A stretch of DNA of 64,000 nucleotides from Streptomyces sp. Ag109_O5-1 (GTDB lineage Bacteria; Actinomycetota; Actinomycetes; Streptomycetales; Streptomycetaceae), in NCBI RefSeq assembly GCF_003814875.1, contig NZ_RKQF01000001.1, positions 3,968,001 to 4,032,000 of the forward strand, in the 5' to 3' direction. Numbering within the stretch: the stretch's first letter is position 1; every line of letters starts with the position of its first letter. The position numbers were made by a program, and so were the translations under genes. The notes under the pieces were generated by a model, which saw nothing but the letters and a program-made list of their open reading frames with translations, made no database searches and was not told the DNA's origin. Shown piece by piece: positions 45,102 to 53,977 of this stretch.

Positions 45102-46331
45102 CTACGCAGTCCATTCCTTCCAGGACATGTTCCACCCGTTGAGCCCATTGTCAGGCGAAACGGTCCGGTCGTTCGAGTTCTTCACGACCACCACGTCCCC
45201 GATGATCGAGTGGTCGAAGACCCAGGCCGCCGGCAGACTCCGGTCGCCCCCGCCCCGGATGTCCCGCAGCCCCACGCAACCGTGGCTCGCGTTGTAGTTG
45301 CCGAACGCGTCCCCGCCCCAGTAGTTGCCGTGCAGGAACGTCCCGGACGTCGTCAGACGCATCGCGTCCGGCACGTCCTTGATGTCGTACTCGCCGCCGT
45401 AGCCGACCGTCTCGCCGTTCATCCGGGTCACCCGCAGCTTCTCGCTGATGACCATCTGGCCGTTCCACGTGTCATAGCCCGGCTTGCCGGTCGTGACCTT
45501 GAGGGTCTTCACGACCTTGCCGTCCTGCATGACCTTCATCGTGTGCTTCTTGGCGTCGACGATCGACACCTGGTTGCGGCCGATCGTGAACTTCACGGTC
45601 TTGGACTGCTTGCCGTACACCCCGCTGCGGCCCTCGACGCCGTCGAGGTTGAGGGTGACGGAGACCTTCGTACCGGACTTCCAGTAGTTCTCCGGGCGGA
45701 AGTCGAGCCGGTCGTTGCCGAACCAGTGGCCCTGGACGTCGACCGCCGGCTCGGTCTTGATGGTGATCGCCTTCTCGACGGCGGCCGGGTCGGTGATGCC
45801 CCGGCTGAAGTTGACGGAGAACGGCATGCCGACCCCGACCGTGGAACCGTCCTCCGGCGTGAAGTAGCCGAGGAACGTGTTCTTCGGGGTGAGGGTGGTG
45901 AACGTCGAGTCCTCGGCCGCCTCGCGGCCCGCCGCGTCCTTGGCCACCGCGTGGACCGTGTACTTCGTGGAGTTGGCCAGGTGCGTCGACGGCGTCCAGC
46001 CGGCGCCGTCCGCCGCGATCGCCCCGTCGACCTTGTTGCCCTTGGCGTCCTTGACCTCGACATCGGTCAGCTTGCCCTTGGCCGCGGTGACCTTGAGGGT
46101 CCCGCTGGTGTCCACCCCGGTCGCGCCCGACTTGGGGCTGATGCTGACCGTGGCGACGGACTGCTTGCTCGCCTGCGTCGTGGAGTCCTTCTCCTTGCCG
46201 TCCCCGGCCCCCTTGTCGGAGGAGCCGCCCCCGCACGCGGTGGCGGCCATGAGAAGGACGCCGGCTATGAGCGCCAGGCCGCCCTTCCCCCGAGTCCGAA
46301 CCGACGCCCCCGATATCGGCCGCACGTTCAA
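45102..46331 (-). CDS. L,D-transpeptidase lipoprotein (YkuD domain), copy 1
   Basis: 409 residues. TTG 46331 has GGGAGGGGAG upstream. The signal peptide ends at a lipobox (LMAATAC). Two Ig-like beta domains (about 55-250) precede the YkuD catalytic domain with FLHGNYWGGDAFGNYNAS and HGCVGLRD, carrying the catalytic Cys and His. These enzymes make 3-3 crosslinks in peptidoglycan or attach proteins. The C-terminus NGWNMSWKEWTA is shared with the neighbouring paralogue. Confidence 0.94.
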   Translation of the reverse strand: MNVRPISGASVRTRGKGGLALIAGVLLMAATACGGGSSDKGAGDGKEKDSTTQASKQSVATVSISPKSGATGVDTSGTLKVTAAKGKLTDVEVKDAKGNKVDGAIAADGAGWTPSTHLANSTKYTVHAVAKDAAGREAAEDSTFTTLTPKNTFLGYFTPEDGSTVGVGMPFSVNFSRGITDPAAVEKAITIKTEPAVDVQGHWFGNDRLDFRPENYWKSGTKVSVTLNLDGVEGRSGVYGKQSKTVKFTIGRNQVSIVDAKKHTMKVMQDGKVVKTLKVTTGKPGYDTWNGQMVISEKLRVTRMNGETVGYGGEYDIKDVPDAMRLTTSGTFLHGNYWGGDAFGNYNASHGCVGLRDIRGGGDRSLPAAWVFDHSIIGDVVVVKNSNDRTVSPDNGLNGWNMSWKEWTA

Positions 46332-46485
46332 GTCGTTCTCCCCTCCCAGGGCCTGGTCAGGCCCACCCCGGCGCGCCCCACCGCGCGCATTGGCGCATAG
46401 TAACCGCAGGGTTTTGAGCTTGGCGTTTGGCGAATGTCACCGTTGGGTCGCAACTTCCGCCCCGCCAAGCCGGTCCCCTACCTGA

Positions 46486-47724
46486 CTACTTGACCGCGCT
46501 GCCCGCCTTCCACTCCTTCCACCCCATGTTCCACCCTCCGAGGCCATTGTCGGGAGCGACCATTTTGTCGTTGCTGTTGACGACCTCGACGACGTCGCCG
46601 ACCAGGCTGCGGTCGTAGAACCAGCCCGCGGGCGTGTCCGAGCTGCCGCCCTTCACATCGCGCAGGCCCACGCAGCCGTGGCTGACGTTCTCGCGTCCGG
46701 GCGCGTCCGGCGCCCAGTAGTTGCCGTGCAGGAAGGTGCCGGAGTCGGTGAGTTTGAGGGCGTGCGGGACGTCGGGGATGTCGTACTCGCCTCCGAAGCC
46801 GACCGTCTGGCTGTTCATACGGGTGACCTCGTGCATCTCCATCACCACCATCTTGCCGTTGTAGGTGGTGTGCGCGGGCGCGCCCGCGGTGATCGGCACG
46901 GTGGCGAGCAGCGCGCCGTCGCGGCGGACCTCCATCGTGTGCTTGGCCGCGTCGACGAGCGAGACCTGGCTGCGGCCGATGGTGAAGGTGAACGTCTTGT
47001 ACTGGAGGCCGTAGGCGCCGCGGGCGCCCTCGACGTCGCGGAGTCCGAGGTCGACGGTGACGACCGTGCCGGGCTGCCAGTAGTGCTCGGGGCGGAAGTC
47101 GAGGCGGTTCTTGCCGAACCAGTGCGGGCGGATGTCGACCGCGGGCTTGGCGGTGACGTGGACGGCGCTTTCGACGGCCGCGCGGTTCTCGATCTCGCGG
47201 CTGAAGGCGAGGGAGACGATCATCCCGGTGCCGACGGTGGCGCGGTTCTCCGGGGTGACGTACCCGATGAAGCGCTCCCCGGGGATGAGCGTGGTGAAGG
47301 TGGTGTGGCGGGCCGAGCGGCGGCCGTGGGCGTCGAGCGCGACCACGTCGACCGTGTACTTGGCGGCCAGCGCGAGTTTCGGGTCGTCGGGCCGCCAGGT
47401 CGTGCCGCCCGGGGCGATGTGCCCGGGCACCGCGGTGTCCTGGGCGTCCTGGGACCGGACGACGGTGACGGACTCCAGACGGCCGCTGGGCACCCGTACC
47501 GTCAGCGGTTGGTCCTGCCGTACGGCCTCGGCGCCGTCGTCCGGGGAGATGCGGATGACGTCCTCGGGGGCCGCACGGGGCGGGCCCCCGAGGACGTGGT
47601 CGATGCCGAACCCGTCCGTGCCGCCCGAGGAGCAGCCGGCGGCTCCCGCGAGCAGCGCCGCCCATGTCAGTACCGCCGCCAGTGCGGCCCCCGCGCGCCG
47701 TGCGCGCCCTTGTACATGCCTCAC
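46486..47724 (-). CDS. L,D-transpeptidase lipoprotein (YkuD domain), copy 2
   Basis: 412 residues, same architecture as copy 1: lipobox ending GAAGC, two Ig-like domains and YkuD with FLHGNYWAPDAPGREN and VSHGCVGLRD. It ends GGWNMGWKEWKAGSAVK. The chosen start is GTG 47724 (VRHVQGRARRAG), because the longer open frame upstream lacks signal-peptide features; the ribosome binding site is weak. Tandem duplication with copy 1 is evident, but divergence is substantial, so the pair is old. Confidence 0.9.
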   Translation of the reverse strand: MRHVQGRARRAGAALAAVLTWAALLAGAAGCSSGGTDGFGIDHVLGGPPRAAPEDVIRISPDDGAEAVRQDQPLTVRVPSGRLESVTVVRSQDAQDTAVPGHIAPGGTTWRPDDPKLALAAKYTVDVVALDAHGRRSARHTTFTTLIPGERFIGYVTPENRATVGTGMIVSLAFSREIENRAAVESAVHVTAKPAVDIRPHWFGKNRLDFRPEHYWQPGTVVTVDLGLRDVEGARGAYGLQYKTFTFTIGRSQVSLVDAAKHTMEVRRDGALLATVPITAGAPAHTTYNGKMVVMEMHEVTRMNSQTVGFGGEYDIPDVPHALKLTDSGTFLHGNYWAPDAPGRENVSHGCVGLRDVKGGSSDTPAGWFYDRSLVGDVVEVVNSNDKMVAPDNGLGGWNMGWKEWKAGSAVK

Positions 47725-47968
47725 GTGCGGCTCAACGATCGTGCATGCCCCGGGGAAACGTGAGTGCGACGCCGACGCTGGGCAGAACAGAGGGAAGGAC
47801 GACGAGCTGGGGAGCCGCCGCGCCCGTGGGAGAGCCGCCGCGGGCGTGTCCGTAGCGAGCCGCCGACCGTGCCCGGGACCGGGAGTCCGGGCTCGGTCGG
47901 CTGCTCGGACGCGGGTCGGGTGCGCCCCGGGGGCCGGCGAGCCGCGGAGCGAAAAAAGGGGCCGACAG

Positions 47969-50200
47969 GTGACGAGCGCAGCCGAGCAGCAGGGGGCACG
48001 GGCGCGGGCCCCGAGGGCGGGCGCCCCCGCGGTCAACGGGACGCCCCTTCCCGTCCCGTCGGCCTGGCCGGGGGCGTCGACCCCGCTCGGCGCCCGGTTC
48101 CGGGTGGGCCCGGACGGAGTGGCGGGGACGAACTTCGCGCTGTGGGCGGCCGGGGCGGAGGCGGTCCGGCTCTGCCTCTTCGACGAACAGGGCCGGGAGA
48201 CCCGCATCCCGCTGACCGAACTCACGCACGAGATCTGGCACGGTTTCGTGCCGGGTGTGCTGCCCGGGCAGCGGTACGGCTACCGGGTCGACGGCCGCTG
48301 GGACCCGTGGACCGGCGCCCGCTGGAACCCGGCGAAGCTGCTCCTCGACCCCTACGCGCGTGCGGTGGACGGCGAGTTCGGCCTGCCGCCCGAGGTGTAC
48401 GGGCACGTCCGGGACTGGCCGGACCAGCAGGTCGCCGACACCGTCCGGGACGACCGCGACTCGGCGCCGTACGTCCCGAAGGGCGTGGTCGTCCACGATG
48501 ACGACGACTGGGCCGACGACCACCGCCCCAAGACGCCGTGGGCGGACTCCGTCATCTACGAGCTGCATGTACGCGGCTTCACCAGACTGCATCCGGGGAT
48601 ACCGGAGGAGCTCCGCGGCACCTACGCCGGACTGGCGCACCCGGCCGCGATCGAGCACCTCGTGAACCTGGGCGTGACGGCCGTGGAGCTCCTCCCCGTC
48701 CACCAGTTCGCCCACGAGGACCACCTGCTCAAGCGCGGTCTCAGGAACTACTGGGGCTACAACTCCATCGGCTACTTCGCCCCGCACGCCGCCTATGCCG
48801 CCTCCGGTACGACGGGACAGCAGGTCGGCGAGTTCAAGCGGATGGTGCGCGCGCTGCACGCGGCCGGCATCGAGGTCATCCTGGACGTGGTCTACAACCA
48901 CACTGCGGAAGCGGGCGAGTTGGGCCCGACGCTCTCCCTCAAGGGCATCGACAACCGCGGCTACTACCGCCTCCAGGACGACGCCCGCCACTTCGCCGAC
49001 TACACCGGCTGCGGCAACACCCTGCATGTGGTCCGCCCGCACGTCCTGCGCCTGATCACCGACTCGCTGCGCTACTGGGTGACCGAGATGGGCGTGGACG
49101 GCTTCCGCTTCGACCTCGCGGCCGCGCTGGCCCGCTCGATGCACGACGTCGACATGCTCTCCCCCTTCCTCGCCGTCATCGCCCAGGACCCAGTGCTGCG
49201 CCGGGTGAAGCTCATCGCCGAGCCGTGGGACGTGGGCTCCGGCGGCTACCAGGTCGGCGCCTTCCCGCCGCTGTGGACCGAGTGGAACGACCGCTACCGC
49301 GACGCCGTCCGCGACTTCTGGCGCGGCGCCCTCCCCGACGTCCACGACCTCGGCTACCGCCTCTCCGGCTCCAGCGACCTCTACGCCTGGGGCGGCCGCC
49401 GCCCCTACGCCTCCGTCAACTTCATCACCGCGCACGACGGTTACACGCTCCGCGACCTGGTGTCGTACGAGACGAAGCACAACGAGGCGAACGGGGAGAA
49501 CAACCGGGACGGCTCGAACGACAACCGCTCCTGGAACTGCGGCGCCGAGGGCGAGACGGACGACGAGGGCGTACAGGCGCTGCGCAGGCGGCAGCTACGG
49601 AATCTCCTGACCACCCTGCTGCTGTCGACCGGTGTCCCGATGCTGGTCGCGGGCGACGAACTGGGCCGCACCCAGCGCGGCAACAACAACGCGTACTGCC
49701 AGGACAACGAAATCAGCTGGCTGGACTGGGAGTTGCTGGACGACCCGGCCTGGCGGCCGCTCCTCGGCCTCACCTCCCGCCTCATCGAACTGCGCCACCG
49801 CCACCCGGTCCTGCGCCGCCGCGCCTTCTTCTCGGGCCGCGCGCACTCGGCGGACGGACTGCGCGACCTGGCCTGGTTCACGGCACACGGCGCGGAGATG
49901 ACCGCCGGCGACTGGTACGCGCCCGCCGCCACCCTCGGCATGTACCTCTCCGGGCGGGACATCCCCGGCCGCGACGAGCGCGGTGCCCCGATCCTGGACG
50001 ACAGCTTCCTGACCGTCCTGCACGCGGGCGACCGCCCGACGGAGTTCCTGCTGCCCGGCCCGCCGTGGGCCGGGCGCTACGAGGTGCTCGTGGACACCTC
50101 ACGGGAGGAGCAGGACGAGGCGCCGGGGGTGGTGCACGAAGCGGGGACGGCGATCACGGTGCCGGCGCGGGCGGTGCTGCTGCTCAAGGTGGCGGGCTGA
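47969..50200 (+). CDS. glgX: Glycogen debranching enzyme (GlgX/TreX type)
   Basis: 743-residue GH13 isoamylase-family enzyme that hydrolyses alpha-1,6 branches in glycogen or limit dextrins. N-terminal CBM48 (about 35-130), then the barrel: VIYELHVRGFTRLHP, VILDVVYNHT, DGFRFDLAAAL (nucleophile Asp), KLIAEPWDVG (acid/base Glu) and NFITAHDGYTL (third Asp). GTG 47969 follows AAAAAAGGGG. It ends 9 bp from a convergent response-regulator gene. Confidence 0.95.
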   Translation: MTSAAEQQGARARAPRAGAPAVNGTPLPVPSAWPGASTPLGARFRVGPDGVAGTNFALWAAGAEAVRLCLFDEQGRETRIPLTELTHEIWHGFVPGVLPGQRYGYRVDGRWDPWTGARWNPAKLLLDPYARAVDGEFGLPPEVYGHVRDWPDQQVADTVRDDRDSAPYVPKGVVVHDDDDWADDHRPKTPWADSVIYELHVRGFTRLHPGIPEELRGTYAGLAHPAAIEHLVNLGVTAVELLPVHQFAHEDHLLKRGLRNYWGYNSIGYFAPHAAYAASGTTGQQVGEFKRMVRALHAAGIEVILDVVYNHTAEAGELGPTLSLKGIDNRGYYRLQDDARHFADYTGCGNTLHVVRPHVLRLITDSLRYWVTEMGVDGFRFDLAAALARSMHDVDMLSPFLAVIAQDPVLRRVKLIAEPWDVGSGGYQVGAFPPLWTEWNDRYRDAVRDFWRGALPDVHDLGYRLSGSSDLYAWGGRRPYASVNFITAHDGYTLRDLVSYETKHNEANGENNRDGSNDNRSWNCGAEGETDDEGVQALRRRQLRNLLTTLLLSTGVPMLVAGDELGRTQRGNNNAYCQDNEISWLDWELLDDPAWRPLLGLTSRLIELRHRHPVLRRRAFFSGRAHSADGLRDLAWFTAHGAEMTAGDWYAPAATLGMYLSGRDIPGRDERGAPILDDSFLTVLHAGDRPTEFLLPGPPWAGRYEVLVDTSREEQDEAPGVVHEAGTAITVPARAVLLLKVAG

Positions 50201-50209
50201 GAGTCCTGG

Positions 50210-50854
50210 CTAGCCGAGGATCCCCCGCTGGTATGCCGTAGCGACCGCCGCCGCGCGGTCGTTGACGCCCAGCTTGGCGTACAGATGGGTGAGATGGGTC
50301 TTCACCGTGGCCTCGCTGATGAAGAGCTCGCGGGCTATCTCGCGGTTCGAGGTGCCCCTGGCGACCAAGGTCAGGACCTCGCGTTCGCGGGCGGAGAGCG
50401 GTTCGTTGCCGGGGGCTCCGGGCGCGCGGACGGCGGAGACCAGACGGGAGGCGACGGCCGGGGAGAGGACGGTACGGCCCTGGGCGGCGGCGCGGACGGC
50501 GGTGAAGAGTTCCTCGCGCGGCGCGTCCTTCAGCAGATACCCCGTGGCACCCGCCTCGATCGCGGGGAGGGTGTCGGAGTCGGTGTCGTACGTGGTGAGG
50601 ACCAAGACCTTGGCGCGGGCGCCGCGGCCGGTCAGTTCCCGGATGGCGTCGACTCCGCCGCCGCCCGGCATGCGCAGGTCCATCAGGATCACGTCCGGGT
50701 CGAGGGAGGCGGTGAGGGCCACGGCCTCGACACCGCTCGACGCCTCGCCGAGGACCGTGAACCCGGGGGCGGATTCGAACATGCCGCGCAGGCCGTCGCG
50801 TACCACCGGGTGGTCGTCGACGATCAGCAGGGAGATCGGGGCGTCAGCTGTCAT
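50210..50854 (-). CDS. NarL/LuxR-type response regulator
   Basis: 214 residues. Receiver domain with acidic LLIVDDHP, phosphoacceptor Asp59 in VILMDLRMPGGGG, Thr in VLTTYDTD and Lys in YLLKDAPREE. The LuxR HTH reads LSAREREVLTLVARGTSNRE and ISEATVKTHLTHLYAKLGV. Its start overlaps the histidine kinase gene by 11 nt, so they form one two-component pair, probably reporting on or controlling the linked DrrAB-type exporter. Confidence 0.95.
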   Translation of the reverse strand: MTADAPISLLIVDDHPVVRDGLRGMFESAPGFTVLGEASSGVEAVALTASLDPDVILMDLRMPGGGGVDAIRELTGRGARAKVLVLTTYDTDSDTLPAIEAGATGYLLKDAPREELFTAVRAAAQGRTVLSPAVASRLVSAVRAPGAPGNEPLSAREREVLTLVARGTSNREIARELFISEATVKTHLTHLYAKLGVNDRAAAVATAYQRGILG

Positions 50855-52109
50855 GACGGACCAACGGTACGCGTGCCGACAGGGCGGTGCCGAGCCCCGG
50901 TTCCGACTCCACCGTGAGCGAGCCCGCGATGCGTTCGGCGCGGGCCCGCATCCCGTCGAGGCCGAAGCCGCCGGCGCGGCTGCGGGCGGGCACGGCGAGC
51001 AGGTCGAAGCCGGTGCCGTCGTCGCGGATGTCGAGGATGACCTCCTCGCCGAGGTAGGAGAGGGTGACCCCGACCCGGGAGGCCTGCGCGTGCCGGGCCG
51101 CGTTGGACAGGGCCTCCTGGACGATGCGGAGGAGGGTGGCCGCGACCTCCTCGTGCAGCTGCTCCGCCGTCCCGGTGACGGTGAACTGGGCGCGTATGCC
51201 CGTCCGTTCGCCCCATTCTTCGACCGTCTTCGTCAGCGCCTCGGGCAGGCCGTCGTGCTCCAGGGCGATTGGGGCCAGGTTGTGCACGGAGCGGCGGGCC
51301 TCGCCCAGACTGTGCCGGGCCAGCGCCAGGGCGCGGCCCACATGGTCCTCGGCCAGCTCGGGATCGGGGGTGTTGAGGACGACCTGGAGCTGGGCGATGA
51401 TCCCGGCCAGCCCCTGGGCGATGGTGTCGTGGATCTCGGCGGCGAGCCGCCGGCGCTCGTCGGCGACCCCGGCCTCCCGTGCCTGGACGAGGAGTTGGGC
51501 GTGAAGGGCCGCGTTCTCGTCGAGGGCCTGGCGCAGGGCGGCGATGGTTTCGGTGCGCTCGGCGGACCGCTGTTTCTCCTGCTCGGTGAGATGGGCGATC
51601 CCCATCTGGAGGGCGGAGTTGGCGACCAACAGTACGACGAAGACGAGCCACTGGAGCACGCTCCTCAACGGCATTCCGCCGGTCTGCGCGCCGGCCACGG
51701 TGACCGCGCTCGCGAGCAGTCCGAGCCGCCGCCACCGGCGCGGAAGCAACTCGTCGGCGTCCATGTAGCCGCTGGCGGCGTAGAACGCGAAGAACGGGCT
51801 GAGCCAGGTGAGGACGAAGCCGAGAGCCCAACGGACGACGTAGTACGCCGTCCCGGCCGGGGTCGGCGTACGGCCGCGGTCGGGACGGCGGAACCGGATC
51901 GCGTGCCACCACAGTTGGAGCGCGACCGCGGCCCCGATCAGGGCCCAGGCGGTGTACCACTTCGCCGGGCCGGTGTGCGGATCGGCAGTGGCGATCCCGA
52001 GGACGATGCTGATGCCGAGAAACCCGTACGGCACCCAGGTGTGCAGTTGCTCCCAGCGCCGGTCGATCTCGCTGTCCGCCTCGGTCCCGGTCATGTCCCC
52101 AGTCTGCAC
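50844..52109 (-). CDS. Sensor histidine kinase (HisKA_3 type)
   Basis: 421 residues from GTG 52109 (an ATG at 52094 is an alternative). Four to five membrane helices lie in the first 170 residues with almost no external loop, typical of intramembrane-sensing kinases. A short coiled coil precedes the HisKA_3 motif AAEIHDTIAQGL with phospho-His227, and the HATPase domain has EALSNAARHAQAS, DIRDDGTGFD and GGFGLDGMRARAE. It follows the exporter permease by 10 nt, in one operon. Confidence 0.92.
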   Translation of the reverse strand: MQTGDMTGTEADSEIDRRWEQLHTWVPYGFLGISIVLGIATADPHTGPAKWYTAWALIGAAVALQLWWHAIRFRRPDRGRTPTPAGTAYYVVRWALGFVLTWLSPFFAFYAASGYMDADELLPRRWRRLGLLASAVTVAGAQTGGMPLRSVLQWLVFVVLLVANSALQMGIAHLTEQEKQRSAERTETIAALRQALDENAALHAQLLVQAREAGVADERRRLAAEIHDTIAQGLAGIIAQLQVVLNTPDPELAEDHVGRALALARHSLGEARRSVHNLAPIALEHDGLPEALTKTVEEWGERTGIRAQFTVTGTAEQLHEEVAATLLRIVQEALSNAARHAQASRVGVTLSYLGEEVILDIRDDGTGFDLLAVPARSRAGGFGLDGMRARAERIAGSLTVESEPGLGTALSARVPLVRHDS

Positions 52110-52119
52110 GGCCGGCCGC

Positions 52120-52854
52120 CTACTCCCAGCGGAACCAACGAGCCGCCCCGACCGTGAGCAGCACCGCCCAGGCCGTGAGCACGCCCAGGTGGTCCCAGCC
52201 GGGCCAGTGTCCGGCGGCTGCCTGGTCCAGGGCGCGGGCCGCCGCGCCGAACGGGGTCAGCTGGACCACGCGGGACATCGCGTGCGGCATCGACCGCACC
52301 GGGATCCACACGCCCGCGCAGAACATCATCGGGAAGAACACCGCGGAGCCGATCGCGCTCGCGATCTTCGTGGTGCGGGACAGCGCCGAGACGACGGAGC
52401 CGAGGGCAAGGGCGGCGGCGGCCGCGAGCAGCAGCGCCAGCAGGTACCCGCCCGGCTGCTTCGGCAGTCGTACGTCGAAGGCGAGCCGGCCCACCACGAG
52501 CGCGAGCAGCGCCGAGCCCAGCGCGACCGTGCCCTGCACGGCCATCTGCGCGGACAGCAGGGCGGAGGGCTGTACGGGGGTGAGCCGCATCCGGCGCAGG
52601 ATGCCCCGCTCCCGGTAACCGGTCAGCGCCTGGGGCAGCGTCTGCACCCCGGACATGATCAGGGCGATCAGCACGGCGATGGGCACATAGGCGTCGACCG
52701 GCCGCAGCCCGCCCAGCGACTTGTCGGCGTCCCGGAACGACGGGATGGACCCGAGGATCACCAGGAGCAGGGTCGGGAACAGGAAGACCCAGAAGACGGC
52801 GCCGGGTTCGCGGCGGAACAGGCGGAACTCGGTACGCAGGACGGCGGTGTTCAT
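52120..52854 (-). CDS. ABC-2 type exporter permease (DrrB-like)
   Basis: 244 residues with six membrane helices (for example FWVFLFPTLLLVILG, PIAVLIALIMSGVQTLPQAL and the last, LGVLTAWAVLLTVGAARWF). RERGILRRMRLTPV is the conserved cytoplasmic motif of ABC-2 permeases. ATG 52854 overlaps the stop of the ATPase gene as ATGA. Works with the upstream ATPase to export a lipid-like or drug-like compound; substrate not known. Confidence 0.93.
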   Translation of the reverse strand: MNTAVLRTEFRLFRREPGAVFWVFLFPTLLLVILGSIPSFRDADKSLGGLRPVDAYVPIAVLIALIMSGVQTLPQALTGYRERGILRRMRLTPVQPSALLSAQMAVQGTVALGSALLALVVGRLAFDVRLPKQPGGYLLALLLAAAAALALGSVVSALSRTTKIASAIGSAVFFPMMFCAGVWIPVRSMPHAMSRVVQLTPFGAAARALDQAAAGHWPGWDHLGVLTAWAVLLTVGAARWFRWE

Positions 52855-53759
52855 ACCGCTTCCCCCTTCGTGAGGTCCAGGAACGCGTCGTCGAGGGTCG
52901 CGTCCACGACCCGGAGCTGATGGGCGGTGATGCGGTGCCGGGCGAGCAGGGTGATGACGGCGTTCACGGTCTCGTCGGTGCCGGAGAGCGTGATCCGGCC
53001 GTCCTTGCTCTCGACCGAGGCGAGGGCCGGGAGGGCGGCGAGGGCCTGGTCGTCCAGCGGGGCCGACGGGGTGAAACTGATGACGGTGGCGCCGGCGCTG
53101 CGGCGGATCAGCCCGGCCGGGGTGTCCAGGGCGGCCACCCGCCCCTTGTCGATCACCGCGATCCGGTCGCAGAGCCGCTGCGCCTCCTCCATGAAGTGCG
53201 TGACGAGGAGGACGGTGACCCCGCGGTCCCGGACGTCCTCGATCAGTTCCCAGGTGTCCCGCCGCGCCCGTGGATCGAGCCCGGTGGTGAGCTCGTCGAG
53301 CACGACGACGCGCGGGTTCCCGATCAACGCGAGCGCGATGAACAGGCGTTGCTGCTGCCCACCCGACAGCTTGCCGAACCGGGTGGCGAGCTTGTCGGCG
53401 AGCCCGAGGCGCTCGGCGAGCGGTGCCCAGTCGAGCGGGCTGTCGTAGAAGGAGGCGTACAGCTCAAGCGCCTCGCGGACGGTGAGCTTGGGCTGCAGCT
53501 CGCTCTGCTGGAGCTGGGCGCCGAGGACCCGGGCGGTCTTCTCGTGCTCGGCGACGGGGTCGAGCCCGGTGACCCGGACCCGTCCCCCATCGGGCACCCG
53601 CAGCCCTTCCACACATTCGACGGTGGTGGTCTTGCCGGCGCCGTTCGGACCGAGGATCCCGAAGATCTCCCCCTCCTCGACGGCGAAACTCACCCCGTCC
53701 ACGACGGCCCGGCCGCCGTACGACTTCCGCAGGTCTGTCACTTCGATGACGGATGGCAT
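52851..53759 (-). CDS. ABC exporter ATPase (DrrA-like)
   Basis: 302 residues. Walker A GILGPNGAGKTTT, Q-loop LGAQLQQSEL, signature KLSGGQQQR, Walker B VVVLDELTTGLD and H-loop LLVTHFMEEA; all catalytic residues are intact. The C-terminal 70 residues form the DrrA-type extension (DDAFLDLTKG). ATG 53759 gives MPSVIEVTDLRKSYGG. First gene of the ATPase-permease-kinase-regulator operon. Divergent from the half-exporter genes with a 218-bp gap. Confidence 0.94.
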   Translation of the reverse strand: MPSVIEVTDLRKSYGGRAVVDGVSFAVEEGEIFGILGPNGAGKTTTVECVEGLRVPDGGRVRVTGLDPVAEHEKTARVLGAQLQQSELQPKLTVREALELYASFYDSPLDWAPLAERLGLADKLATRFGKLSGGQQQRLFIALALIGNPRVVVLDELTTGLDPRARRDTWELIEDVRDRGVTVLLVTHFMEEAQRLCDRIAVIDKGRVAALDTPAGLIRRSAGATVISFTPSAPLDDQALAALPALASVESKDGRITLSGTDETVNAVITLLARHRITAHQLRVVDATLDDAFLDLTKGEAV

Positions 53760-53977
53760 ACGCCGAGGGTCCCGTCCGGGCCCGGTCCGCCACATCGCCC
53801 GGCCCGCTCGAAGCGGCATCAGCCGATCGGTTGATACGGCGGATCCGGTTGGCGGATCCAGTGGGTGGATCCGGTGGTACGACGGCTCGAACGGGCTGGT
53901 CGTAGCTCCGCAGGCCGATTCCGGTCCGGCCAAAACTCGGTGGGCGATGTCAGTGCCGATCCGTAGGCTCGGCCCTA

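Noticed and set aside
44424..46400. 658-codon plus-strand open frame
   Set aside because: It spans the intergenic repeat and two minus-strand genes with good motifs; an antisense shadow.
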